From Qipengyuania gelatinilytica (GTDB lineage Bacteria; Pseudomonadota; Alphaproteobacteria; Sphingomonadales; Sphingomonadaceae): a DNA stretch of 64,000 bases. Below are positions 55,187 to 63,421 of the stretch, piece by piece (the stretch's first letter is position 1; each line of letters begins with the position of its first letter). Location of the stretch: the NCBI RefSeq assembly GCF_019711315.1, contig NZ_CP081294.1, forward strand, positions 124,001 to 188,000. Reading direction: 5' to 3'. The notes below the pieces were generated by a model that did not search any database, was not told the DNA's origin, and worked only from the letters and a program-made list of their open reading frames with translations. The translations under genes and the position numbers were made by a program.

Positions 55187-56725
55187 ATGATCATGACCAG
55201 CGCGCGCAGTGTACCCGATCCAGATCCTCGTCCATTGGACTGGTTGATCGAAGGGGGGGAGGCCGATGCTCCTGCGCTCATCCTGCGGGACAAGATCCTG
55301 ACTTTCCAAGAGGCGAGGGACCGTGTCGGCGCTTTGGCGGGCTGGCTTTGTCAAAACCTGTCCAAGGGCGACCGTGTTGCGAGCTGGGTCGCCAAGACCG
55401 AACTCGCCTGCTTCATGCCGCTTGCCGCCGCGCGGGCAGGGGTTGTGCATGTTCCGATCAACCCTCTCCTGAAGCGGGCGCAGGTCGCGCATATCCTAGC
55501 CGACTGCGGCGCCCGGATGCTGATCGCGACAATGGCGCGAATGGCTTCGCTGGAAGACGGCGATACTCCGGAAGATTGCGTGCTGCTTACCGAGGAAGAG
55601 GCGTGGTCTTCGGTCGAGGAGGTTAAGGAGAACCTCGGTCCGTCCTCCCACGATCCAGAGGACCTGGTCGCAATCCTCTACACAAGCGGTTCAACCGGCA
55701 GCCCCAAGGGAGTGATGCTGAACCACGCCAATCTCTGGCTGGGTGCCGCGTCGGTCGCCCACTACCTCGGACTTGGGGCAGACGATGTGACGCTTGCTGT
55801 CCTGCCCCTCAGCTTCGACTACGGTCAGAACCAGCTGTTGAGCACTTGGTATGCCGGAGGTTCGGTCGTCCCGCTCGATTACCTCTTCGCGAAGGATGTC
55901 GCCAAGGCTTGCGCGAAGCACTCGGTGACAACGCTTGCCGCTGTGCCGCCGCTCTGGGTGCAATTGCTCGAAGTCGACTGGCCGGCAGAAGCGGTGGCGT
56001 CAATGCGCCGATTGACCAATTCGGGCGGTGCGCTAACCATCGAAATCGTATCGGGTTTGCAGGATAAGTTACCGCAATCGGATATTTTTCCCATGTACGG
56101 TCTTACCGAGGCGTTTCGCTCGACTTACCTCGACCCCGCGTTGGTGGACGAGTTCCCGACCTCGATGGGACGCGCCATTCCCTTTGCCGAAATCCTAGTG
56201 ATCGACGACAATGGAGAAGTCTGTGGTCCGGAACAGGAAGGGGAACTGGTCCACTGCGGACCGCTGGTCGCACAAGGCTATTGGAACGACCCGAGGCGCA
56301 CGGCCGAGCGTTTCAAACCCGCGCCTGCTGCCTCGCATTACGGAGGCACGGCCGTCTGGTCGGGCGATCGCGTAATGCGTGCCGAGAACGGCTTGCTCTA
56401 TTTCGTCGGGCGCCGGGATGCGATGATCAAGTCGTCGGGTAACCGCATCAGCCCGCAAGAGATCGAAAGCGCCGCCTTGGCGACAGGCCTTGTGGCGGAA
56501 GCCGTGGCTTTGGGTGTTCCCGATGAAAGGCTGGGCCACGCTATCCACCTGGTCGTGCGGGCCGCCTCGGGCACTGAGGAGGTCGGGAAAGACTTGCAAA
56601 AAGCCCTCGCGCGCGATTTGCCGAATTTCATGCAGCCCCACGTGATTCATTGGCGCGATGCCATGCCGCTCAACCCCAACGGAAAGATCGATCGCACGGC
56701 GCTCGCCAAGGAGATCGCGGCGTGA
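55187..56725 (+). CDS. acyl-CoA ligase (AMP-forming), exosortase A system-associated
   Basis: The 512-residue AMP-forming ligase has ILYTSGSTGSPKGVMLNHANL, MYGLTEAFRSTYL, a GD motif in VWSGDRV and GRRDAMIKSSGNRISPQEIE. The C-terminal catalytic lysine is in NPNGKIDRT. The sequence fits TIGR03098, ligases found with exosortase A. It activates a carboxylate, perhaps for loading on the neighbouring acyl carrier protein. Its stop overlaps the decarboxylase start as GTGA, so the two are coupled. Confidence 0.88.
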   Translation: MIMTSARSVPDPDPRPLDWLIEGGEADAPALILRDKILTFQEARDRVGALAGWLCQNLSKGDRVASWVAKTELACFMPLAAARAGVVHVPINPLLKRAQVAHILADCGARMLIATMARMASLEDGDTPEDCVLLTEEEAWSSVEEVKENLGPSSHDPEDLVAILYTSGSTGSPKGVMLNHANLWLGAASVAHYLGLGADDVTLAVLPLSFDYGQNQLLSTWYAGGSVVPLDYLFAKDVAKACAKHSVTTLAAVPPLWVQLLEVDWPAEAVASMRRLTNSGGALTIEIVSGLQDKLPQSDIFPMYGLTEAFRSTYLDPALVDEFPTSMGRAIPFAEILVIDDNGEVCGPEQEGELVHCGPLVAQGYWNDPRRTAERFKPAPAASHYGGTAVWSGDRVMRAENGLLYFVGRRDAMIKSSGNRISPQEIESAALATGLVAEAVALGVPDERLGHAIHLVVRAASGTEEVGKDLQKALARDLPNFMQPHVIHWRDAMPLNPNGKIDRTALAKEIAA

Positions 56726-57948
56726 AGCCTCTCGGACCCATTCCCGAAGGTTACAAAGCAATCGATGGCGAACTCGCTATCGGAGGCAGGAAGACCAGCG
56801 AGCTCGTTGAAACGGCCGGTCGCACGCCGCTTTTCGTCTATTCGAAAGACAGGATCGCCAGCCGGATCGTCTCGCTGCGTAGTGCCATGCCCGATCGCAT
56901 CAAGATCAATTACGCGATCAAGGCGAATCCCTTTCCCGCGCTGCTGGATTTCATCGCCCCCCTGGTCGACGGGCTGGACATCGCCTCAGGCGGCGAGCTT
57001 GAGCTTATCCGCAATGCTGGCATCGATGGCTCGCGTGTCAGCTTTGCGGGACCGGGCAAACGGAACGAAGAACTCGAAGCGGCGATCAGGGCCGGCGTTA
57101 CGCTTAATCTCGAAAGCGAGAACGAGGCTCGTCGCGCGCTGGACATCGCCGAACGAACTGGCGTGCAGCCTCGCCTTGCGATCCGCGTAAACCCGGATTT
57201 CGAGCTCAAGGGCTCGGGAATGAAGATGGGGGGCGGCGCGAAGCCTTTCGGCGTTGATGCAGAGCGCGTTCCCGAACTGGCGCGAACCATTATCGAAGCG
57301 GGCTGCGAATGGCGCGGATTGCACATTTTCACCGGTAGCCAGGCCCTGTCGGCCGAAGCGGTGATCGAGACGCAGGCGAATGTCCTCGAGCTTGCCCTGC
57401 GACTTGCGAACGAAGCCGGCGTAGGCCTGCCCAAGCTCAATATGGGCGGCGGTTTCGGCATTCCCTATTTCAACGGGGATGAGCCTCTGGACATTGGTTC
57501 GGTCGGTGATGCTCTTGGAAAGCTTTTCAAGAGACATGAGCAAGACATTGCCCAGACAGAGTTTTTCATAGAGTTGGGCCGCTATCTTGTCGGCGAGGCC
57601 GGGGTCTACCTCACACGGATCGTCGATCGGAAGGAAAGCCACGGCGAGACCTATCTCGTGACCGATGGCGGCCTGCATCACCAGCTTGCCGCCTCGGGAA
57701 ATTTCGGCACGGTGGTGCGGCGCAATTATCCGCTGGCGATTGCCACGCGTTTCGAAGCCGATCCTGTCGAAACGACAAATGTCGTCGGCTGCCTGTGTAC
57801 GCCTCTCGACCGGCTTGCCGACAAGGCGCACCTCCCGCATGCGGAAGTCCATGATATCGTCGCCGTTTTCTGCGCTGGAGCCTATGGCGCCAGCGCGTCA
57901 CCCAGTGCCTTCCTCGGGCAGGGACCGGCTGCCGAGATGCTAATATGA
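56722..57948 (+). CDS. PLP-dependent decarboxylase, exosortase A system-associated
   Basis: The 408-residue protein of the ornithine/diaminopimelate decarboxylase fold has the PLP lysine K67 in INYAIKANPFPALL. GELELIRNAG, FTGSQALSAEAVIETQ, NMGGGFGIPYF and the cysteine-bearing GCLCTPLDRLADKAHLP follow. This matches TIGR03099. It decarboxylates an amino acid that cannot be identified here. The start is GTG, overlapping the ligase stop by 4 nt. It is followed by a repeat-bearing leader for the ATPase gene. Confidence 0.88.
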   Translation: MKPLGPIPEGYKAIDGELAIGGRKTSELVETAGRTPLFVYSKDRIASRIVSLRSAMPDRIKINYAIKANPFPALLDFIAPLVDGLDIASGGELELIRNAGIDGSRVSFAGPGKRNEELEAAIRAGVTLNLESENEARRALDIAERTGVQPRLAIRVNPDFELKGSGMKMGGGAKPFGVDAERVPELARTIIEAGCEWRGLHIFTGSQALSAEAVIETQANVLELALRLANEAGVGLPKLNMGGGFGIPYFNGDEPLDIGSVGDALGKLFKRHEQDIAQTEFFIELGRYLVGEAGVYLTRIVDRKESHGETYLVTDGGLHHQLAASGNFGTVVRRNYPLAIATRFEADPVETTNVVGCLCTPLDRLADKAHLPHAEVHDIVAVFCAGAYGASASPSAFLGQGPAAEMLI

Positions 57949-57977
57949 GAAACTCATCAACGTTTTAACCATAATTA

Positions 57978-57997
57978 GGGCGTAAACGGGCGTAAAC
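57978..57997 (+). repeat. tandem 10-bp direct repeat upstream of the XrtA-system ATPase
   Basis: GGGCGTAAAC occurs twice in immediate succession, so the period equals one helical turn. It lies 35 bases before the ATPase ATG and just after an AT-rich CATAATTA that could be a -10. This is compatible with a regulator binding side by side. Confidence 0.5.
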
Positions 57998-58010
57998 GAC
58001 AGGCGACACA

Positions 58011-58027
58011 CAGGACCGACAGGACCG
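58011..58027 (+). repeat. tandem 9-bp direct repeat next to the ATPase start
   Basis: CAGGACCGA is followed by CAGGACCGG, a near-perfect tandem repeat placed directly before the ATG at 58032. Each copy has AGGA, which may double as a Shine-Dalgarno element. Confidence 0.4.
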
Positions 58028-58031
58028 GACC

Positions 58032-59216
58032 ATGTACGAGCAATTTTACGATTTCTCAGAGCGGCCATTCCAGCTGACGCCGGATCCGGCGTTCTTTTTC
58101 GAGAGCGTGACGCACAAGAAGGCGCTGAGCTATCTGGGTTACGGCCTGAACCAGGGCGAAGGGTTCATCGTCATCACCGGTGAGGTGGGGGCGGGCAAGT
58201 CCACGCTGGTCGGTCACCTGCGCAACAAGCTCGATCCCGAACGTGTCACGATCGGCGAGGTCGTGACCAGCGGTCTCGACGGCGACGCCATGATAACCAT
58301 GGCCGCGCACAGTTTCGGCTTCTCCGTGCCGTCGGGCGACAAGGCGGCAGCGCTTACCGCTATCGAAAGTTTCCTTCACGAAGAGGCGCGCGCAGGCCGC
58401 AAGGTCATGCTGATCGTCGACGAGGCGCAGAACCTTTCTGTCGGCGCGCTCGAAGAACTGCGCATGCTCTCCAATTTCCACCTCGGGTCGCAATCGCTTC
58501 TCCAGATGCTGCTGCTGGGACAGCCCGAATTTCGCCAGTTGCTGGAAGAATGGGACGAGCTGGAACAGATCCGCCAGCGCGTTATCGCCGCTCACCACCT
58601 TGACGCTATGCAGCCCGAGGAAGTCGAGCAGTATGTCACACATCGCCTGGCCCATGTGGGATGGACGGATAATCCTGCATTCGATCCCGCGATATGGGCG
58701 CGCATCCACGAGGAAAGTCGCGGAATTCCGCGCCTCGTCAATCGCCTGATGTCACGGCTGCTGATGCGGGCGGCTGCCCAGTCGCGTAGTCGTATCGATG
58801 TCGATCTGTTCGATGCGGTCGTGGCCGAGATGCACGGGCGCAGCGCCGGTCAGCAGCGCAAGTCTCCGACCCCCGTGGTAGAGCCGACAAGCTTTGCAGG
58901 GGACCAACCGGCGCCGCAAGTCCCGAAGGAGGCAGAACCGATGACCGACGACCAGAATGGCGGTAGCGGCCTTCTCGAAGCACAGATCGAAGCCATCGAA
59001 AGCGCCTTTGGGGAACGCGACAAGGCGATTTCGGCCCTGCGCCGCGAAATTGCCGACCTAGGCGAAAGCCGGCACTCGGGCGTGCCTGACGGCGATGTCG
59101 ATGCCCGCCTGGAAAAGATCGAGGCGCGTCTCGACGAGCAGGAGCGTTCGCTCCGCCACGTCCTCAGCATGATGATCGATTATTTTGAAAGCAGCGCTAC
59201 GCGCGACGCGGCCTAG
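58032..59216 (+). CDS. XrtA/PEP-CTERM-system AAA ATPase (ExeA-like)
   Basis: The 394-residue ATPase begins MYEQFYDFSERPFQLTPDP and has Walker A GEVGAGKST (50-58), Walker B VMLIVDEAQN (Asp128-Glu129) and an arginine-rich sensor region. The order and N-terminus match TIGR03015, the secretion-type ATPase found with exosortase A and extracellular-polysaccharide genes. The last 100 residues are a disordered linker and a short coiled coil (AQIEAIESAFGERDKAI, ARLEKIEARLDEQERS). It ends in a 4-nt overlap with convergent zapE. Confidence 0.88.
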   Translation: MYEQFYDFSERPFQLTPDPAFFFESVTHKKALSYLGYGLNQGEGFIVITGEVGAGKSTLVGHLRNKLDPERVTIGEVVTSGLDGDAMITMAAHSFGFSVPSGDKAAALTAIESFLHEEARAGRKVMLIVDEAQNLSVGALEELRMLSNFHLGSQSLLQMLLLGQPEFRQLLEEWDELEQIRQRVIAAHHLDAMQPEEVEQYVTHRLAHVGWTDNPAFDPAIWARIHEESRGIPRLVNRLMSRLLMRAAAQSRSRIDVDLFDAVVAEMHGRSAGQQRKSPTPVVEPTSFAGDQPAPQVPKEAEPMTDDQNGGSGLLEAQIEAIESAFGERDKAISALRREIADLGESRHSGVPDGDVDARLEKIEARLDEQERSLRHVLSMMIDYFESSATRDAA

Positions 59217-60328
59217 GCCGACAGGCCGTGTCCGCGGGCCATGTAGTCCGCGCTCTGCATTTCCTTGAGGCGGCTGACCGTCCGTTCGAATTCGAAGGCC
59301 CCGTCACCTGCACGGTAAAGGTCTTCGGGTTCTGCAGCAGCGGTTGCGAATAGCTTCACGCTGTTTTCGTAGAGCGCATCGATCAGCTTGGTGAAGCGGA
59401 TCGCCTCGTTGCGGTTTTCCGGCGAAAGCTGCGGGATGCCGACGACGATCACCGAATGATAGGCGTGGGCAATGGCCAGATAGTCCGCCGCACCGCGATT
59501 TTCCCCGCACAGCCGCTTGAAGCTGAAGACGCCGACGCCCTTGAGGCTCTTGGGCACGTGGAGTGTGCGGCCGCCGCCAAGGTCCAGCTCGCCGCTGGGC
59601 ACGTTGTCGGCATCTTCGGGCTTGTAGTCGGTCAGGCGGAAGAAGGCCTCGCGGACCTGAGCGGTCGCTTCATCGCCAAGCGGTGTGTGCCAGGTCTCGA
59701 TATCGCCCAGCCGGTACAGACGGTAATCTGTCGGCCCATTGAGCGGCATAACGTCCAGTTCCGCCTGCACGAGGTCTATGAAAGGCAGGAAGAGCGAACG
59801 GTTGAGACCGTCCTTGTAGAGATCGCTGGGCGGCCGGTTACTGGTCGTGACGATGGTCACACCTTCATCGCAGATCAGCGCCGTGAACAGCCGCGCCATG
59901 ATTGCAGCATCGGCGGTGTTGTTCACCACCATCTCGTCGAACGCGAGGCAGCGGATGTCCGCTGCGAGCCGGGCCGCGACCGGGGCAATCGGGTCGCCGG
60001 CCTCCTTCTTGCGTTCGTCGCGGATCAGGCGATCGACCTCGAGCATGAATTCGTGGAAGTGGACGCGTCGCTTCTCGTCGATGCCCAGCGTCTCGATGAA
60101 GAGGTCCATCAACATCGACTTTCCGCGCCCGACGCCGCCCCACATGTAGACGCCCTGCGGTCGGGTTTTCTTCGGGCGGAAAAGCTGGCTCAGCAGGCCT
60201 CCCGAGGTCTCGGCCTCCAGGTCTTTCTGCAGGCGATCAAGCCGCTCTACCGCACGCCGCTGGTCGCTATCGCTGCGCAGTTCGCCCGCAGAGACGAGCT
60301 TTTCATACCTCGCCTGCATGCCCGTCAT
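59213..60328 (-). CDS. zapE: cell division protein ZapE (AFG1-like ATPase)
   Basis: The 371-residue protein has Walker A GGVGRGKS (64-71), HFHEFMLEVDRLI, a Walker B CLAFDEMVVNNTADAAIM, TSNRPPSDLYKDGLNRSLFLPFI and the C-terminal RFTKLIDALYENSVKL. These define ZapE, an ATPase tied to the Z ring. The usual FDEFxV is FDEMVV here, a variation I have not weighed for function. It overlaps the upstream thioesterase stop as ATGA and is part of the sdhB, thioesterase, zapE run. Confidence 0.92.
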   Translation of the reverse strand: MTGMQARYEKLVSAGELRSDSDQRRAVERLDRLQKDLEAETSGGLLSQLFRPKKTRPQGVYMWGGVGRGKSMLMDLFIETLGIDEKRRVHFHEFMLEVDRLIRDERKKEAGDPIAPVAARLAADIRCLAFDEMVVNNTADAAIMARLFTALICDEGVTIVTTSNRPPSDLYKDGLNRSLFLPFIDLVQAELDVMPLNGPTDYRLYRLGDIETWHTPLGDEATAQVREAFFRLTDYKPEDADNVPSGELDLGGGRTLHVPKSLKGVGVFSFKRLCGENRGAADYLAIAHAYHSVIVVGIPQLSPENRNEAIRFTKLIDALYENSVKLFATAAAEPEDLYRAGDGAFEFERTVSRLKEMQSADYMARGHGLSA

Positions 60329-60786
60329 TTCGGGCGCATCTTCTTCACGATACCGGAGAAGGACGCGACGATGTGGTCGGCCTGTTCGACCTTACCGCGT
60401 ACGAAAACCATGCTGCCGGTTTCGCGGACGATTTCGGTGACCGCATCGAGCGGCTGATCGGGCTTGCCTCCGCCGACGAATTGCGTCGAAAGCTCGAGCG
60501 TGACCGAGGGGCCAGCGTTTCCGCTGCCGATCGTGTGCATGGTGGTGAACAGCGAGATGTCGATCAGCGACAGCGTGACGGCACCGTGGATGATGCCCTG
60601 CAGGTTCTCGTGCTTGCGTTCGGGGAACATGCGCAGGCGGGCGTGGCGGCCGTCGTCATCGACGCGCGTGATGAGCTTGCCCATCACGGCGCCGTTGAAC
60701 AGCGTCTCGTCTTTCAGGTTCCAGTGGCGCCAGCCCGGATTGTCCGGATCGGGGCCGTGTTCGAATACGTCGTCTGGAAGAGCCAC
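60325..60786 (-). CDS. PaaI-family hotdog thioesterase
   Basis: The 153-residue protein has the hotdog pattern RKHENLQGIIHGAVTLSLIDISLFTTM (catalytic His/Gly and Asp), VTLELSTQFVGGGKPDQPLDAV and RGKVEQADHIVASFSGIV. It resembles PaaI-type acyl-CoA thioesterases, which release free acid from acyl-CoA. The acyl preference is unknown. It begins three bases after the sdhB stop and overlaps zapE by 4 nt, so the three are likely cotranscribed. Confidence 0.85.
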   Translation of the reverse strand: MALPDDVFEHGPDPDNPGWRHWNLKDETLFNGAVMGKLITRVDDDGRHARLRMFPERKHENLQGIIHGAVTLSLIDISLFTTMHTIGSGNAGPSVTLELSTQFVGGGKPDQPLDAVTEIVRETGSMVFVRGKVEQADHIVASFSGIVKKMRPK

Positions 60787-60789
60787 GGA

Positions 60790-61572
60790 TCAGATGGCGC
60801 GTTCGGCCATCATTTTCTTGGTTTCGGCGATCGCCTTTGCCGGGCTGAGACCCTTGGGGCAGACGTTCGCGCAGTTCATGATCGTGTGGCAGCGATACAG
60901 GCGGAACGGATCTTCCAGATCGTCGAGACGCTCGCCGGTCATCTCGTCGCGGCTGTCAGCCAGCCAGCGATAGGCCTGCAGAAGGATTGCCGGGCCGAGG
61001 AACTTGTCGCCGTTCCACCAATAGCTCGGGCAGGAGGTGGAGCAGCAGGCGCACAGGATGCACTCGTAAAGGCCGTCCAATTTTTCGCGCTGTTCGGACG
61101 ACTGGAGGCGTTCCTTGCCGCTGGGCGTGGGCGAGACGGTCTGCAGCCAGGGACGGATGCTGGCGTATTGCGCGTAGAAATGGGTGAAGTCGGGGACGAG
61201 GTCCTTGATGACTTCCATATGCGGCAGCGGCGTGATGCGGATTTCGCCCTTGAGATCGTCGATCGCGGTGGTGCAGGCGAGACCGTTCTTGCCGTTGAGG
61301 TTCATCGAGCACGAACCGCAGATGCCTTCGCGGCACGAACGGCGGAAGGTCAGCGTCGGGTCGATCTCGTTCTTGATCTTGAACAGAGCGTCGAGAACCA
61401 TCGGGCCGCATTCGTCGAGGTCGATCTCGAAAGTGTCGTAGCGCGGGTTCTCGCCCGTGTCAGGATCATAGCGATAGATCTTGAATTTCTTCACGCGCGC
61501 ACCGCCGCTGGCGCTGTGCGTACGTCCCTTGCCGTTGATCTTGGAATTCTTCGGAAGAGTGAAGGTTGCCAT
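60790..61572 (-). CDS. sdhB: succinate dehydrogenase iron-sulfur subunit SdhB
   Basis: The 260-residue subunit carries all three Fe-S centres: [12 protein letters not shown] and a later Cys for 2Fe-2[17 protein letters not shown] and [17 protein letters not shown] for the 4Fe-4S and 3Fe-4S clusters. It passes electrons from SdhA to SdhC/D. Length and motifs are normal. Its location is odd: it lies about 53 kb from sdhCDA, on the opposite strand, heading a run with a hotdog thioesterase and zapE. Confidence 0.96.
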   Translation of the reverse strand: MATFTLPKNSKINGKGRTHSASGGARVKKFKIYRYDPDTGENPRYDTFEIDLDECGPMVLDALFKIKNEIDPTLTFRRSCREGICGSCSMNLNGKNGLACTTAIDDLKGEIRITPLPHMEVIKDLVPDFTHFYAQYASIRPWLQTVSPTPSGKERLQSSEQREKLDGLYECILCACCSTSCPSYWWNGDKFLGPAILLQAYRWLADSRDEMTGERLDDLEDPFRLYRCHTIMNCANVCPKGLSPAKAIAETKKMMAERAI

Positions 61573-61624
61573 CGGTTCTATCGATCCTGTCTGCTTTCAC
61601 GGGCCTATCTAGAGAAAGGTACGC

Positions 61625-62338
61625 ATGAAGCAAGGGGGCGGATGCACCGTCAGCCGGTTCTTGAACCGTTGGCGCACGCCTGCCACTGGTCGCGTGATGA
61701 AAGTGGCGATTTACGATCTCGACAAGACCCTGGTGAGAAGGGCGACCTTCACGCCGTTCCTGGTTTTTGCAGCGCGCAGGCTGGCGCCGGTCCGGCTGAC
61801 CTTCACCCCTGTGTGGGTCCTGTTGATGATCGGCTACAAGCTGGGGCTTTACAGCCGCACACGGTTGAAGATCATGGGTATGCGTCTGATGCTGGGCAGG
61901 CAGGACCTTGCCCTTTTGCGCGAGACAGGCAGGCAATTCGCCGATGCACATATCGAGCGCGCCGGTTGGCTGGAATGCGTAACGTCGATGCTGCGCGAAG
62001 ACCAGTCGGCAGGAGCAAGGGTCGCCATCGCTACCGCAGCCTTCGAATTCTATGCGCAGGCCTTTGCGGAGAGGCTTGGAGTGGAGACGCTCATCGCAAC
62101 CCGTTGGGACGGGATGAGCATACCCGGAGGCAATTGCTATGGCGATGCCAAGCGGCGCCGGGTCGAGGAATGGCTGGGAGCGCCTGCAAGCGACACCCGG
62201 ATGCGCTTCGTCAGCGACAGCTTCGCCGACGAACCGCTGCTCGATCTGGCGCAAGACCCGGTTTTCGTGACCACGAGCGGCGCAAAGCGTGACCGGGCAC
62301 TAGCCAAGGGCTGGAAGGTGATCGACGGCGAAGGCTAG
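61625..62338 (+). CDS. HAD-IB family phosphatase
   Basis: The protein has the HAD motif I AIYDLDKTLVRRATFTPF with the nucleophile Asp of DLDKTL, motif II IATAAFEFYAQ and motif III/IV RFVSDSFADEPLL. A hydrophobic segment LTFTPVWVLLMIGYKLGL suggests membrane association, as in phosphatases acting on lipid- or sugar-linked substrates. I give the ATG at 61625 (237 residues), which has AAAGGT before it. The ATG at 61697 gives a 213-residue protein with a neater N-terminus. It converges on the glycosyltransferase gene with a 4-nt overlap. Confidence 0.82.
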   Translation: MKQGGGCTVSRFLNRWRTPATGRVMKVAIYDLDKTLVRRATFTPFLVFAARRLAPVRLTFTPVWVLLMIGYKLGLYSRTRLKIMGMRLMLGRQDLALLRETGRQFADAHIERAGWLECVTSMLREDQSAGARVAIATAAFEFYAQAFAERLGVETLIATRWDGMSIPGGNCYGDAKRRRVEEWLGAPASDTRMRFVSDSFADEPLLDLAQDPVFVTTSGAKRDRALAKGWKVIDGEG

Positions 62339-63417
62339 AGCGCGCGGAGCCGTTCTACACAATGTGCGCCGATCTCGTCGAAGCGCTCCTTTGAAAAACG
62401 CTCCCGCACCCGGTCTCGCACGGCGATGCCCATCGCGTGCAGCTGGTCGGGGCGCGACAGCAGGTCCTGTAGCGCGTCCGCAAGACTGGTGGCACTTCCT
62501 ACGGCGAAGGTGCGTCCATATGCGGGATTGTCGACCGTGTAGGGCATCTCGCCGGTGCGTGAGACAATGACCGGCAGGCCCGCCTGCATGGCCTCGTGCG
62601 CGGCGATGCAAAAGCCTTCGCGTCGTGATGGCTGGAGATAGAGGTGCAGTCCGGCCAGGAACTGCGCCGGATCATCTGCAAAGCCGGTAAATTCCAGGTT
62701 GTCGATCCCGAACTCCTGCGCCCTCTGCCGCAAGGCTGTCTCGTCTTGGCCGCTACCTGCAATCTCGATCCGATAGGGGGTAGGGGGCACGAAGCCACGC
62801 GCCTTGAGCGTTGCGAGGGCATCGATCAGGATATCGTAGCCCTTGGCCGGGTGGAGCCGGCCGAGACTGCCCAAACGCAAGACTTCGCCCTGCTTCCACG
62901 CCGATGATTGCGGTGCCTGCAGGTCGGCGGCAAAGATCGGCCAGGTCACGAGGTCTTCCGGAGCCACGCCGAGACGTTCGCGCGTGAGGTCGGCCACCTG
63001 TGCGCTGTCCGCCACCCAGAAGACCGACTTGCCGGCACGCCACTTCAGCAGGCGCTCGTTCCACGGCTTGAGGAAGGCGTTATGCTGCCAGCTTACGACG
63101 GGGAGCCTGAGTTTGGCGCCGGCGATCTGGCCGAGCAATGTGGCCCTCGTCAGCGAGGTCCAGATCGCGTCAGCCTTCCACTCGTGCGCCTGTTCCTTGA
63201 TCCATCCCAGTGCCGCAAAGTGGTCTGTTTGCCCGCCGTCGCGCACGACAGGTTCGACGCCCTGTGCAGCCAGGCGCGGGATCGCCTTGCCGTTGCGCCG
63301 GGTGAGCGCGAATACACGCACCTCGGCGCCTGCCTTCTGCAAGGCGTGGACGATAATGGGCAGGGGGGACTGGGCGCCTCCGCCTTCCACCGAATTGATG
63401 AAATAGGCGATCCGCAT
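62335..63417 (-). CDS. family 4 glycosyltransferase
   Basis: The 360-residue GT-B enzyme begins MRIAYFINSVEGGGAQ. Its C-terminal nucleotide-sugar site has GRLHPAKGYDILIDAL, YLQPSRREGFCIAAHEAMQAGLPVIVS and the E-x7-E pattern (EGFCIAAHE) of GT4 retaining transferases. The donor and acceptor are unknown. It follows the partial upstream gene after four bases, probably as part of a polysaccharide-assembly operon that continues beyond the window. The much longer upstream frame is antisense to neighbouring coding sequence and was not used. Confidence 0.88.
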   Translation of the reverse strand: MRIAYFINSVEGGGAQSPLPIIVHALQKAGAEVRVFALTRRNGKAIPRLAAQGVEPVVRDGGQTDHFAALGWIKEQAHEWKADAIWTSLTRATLLGQIAGAKLRLPVVSWQHNAFLKPWNERLLKWRAGKSVFWVADSAQVADLTRERLGVAPEDLVTWPIFAADLQAPQSSAWKQGEVLRLGSLGRLHPAKGYDILIDALATLKARGFVPPTPYRIEIAGSGQDETALRQRAQEFGIDNLEFTGFADDPAQFLAGLHLYLQPSRREGFCIAAHEAMQAGLPVIVSRTGEMPYTVDNPAYGRTFAVGSATSLADALQDLLSRPDQLHAMGIAVRDRVRERFSKERFDEIGAHCVERLRAL

Positions 63418-63421
63418 CGCC

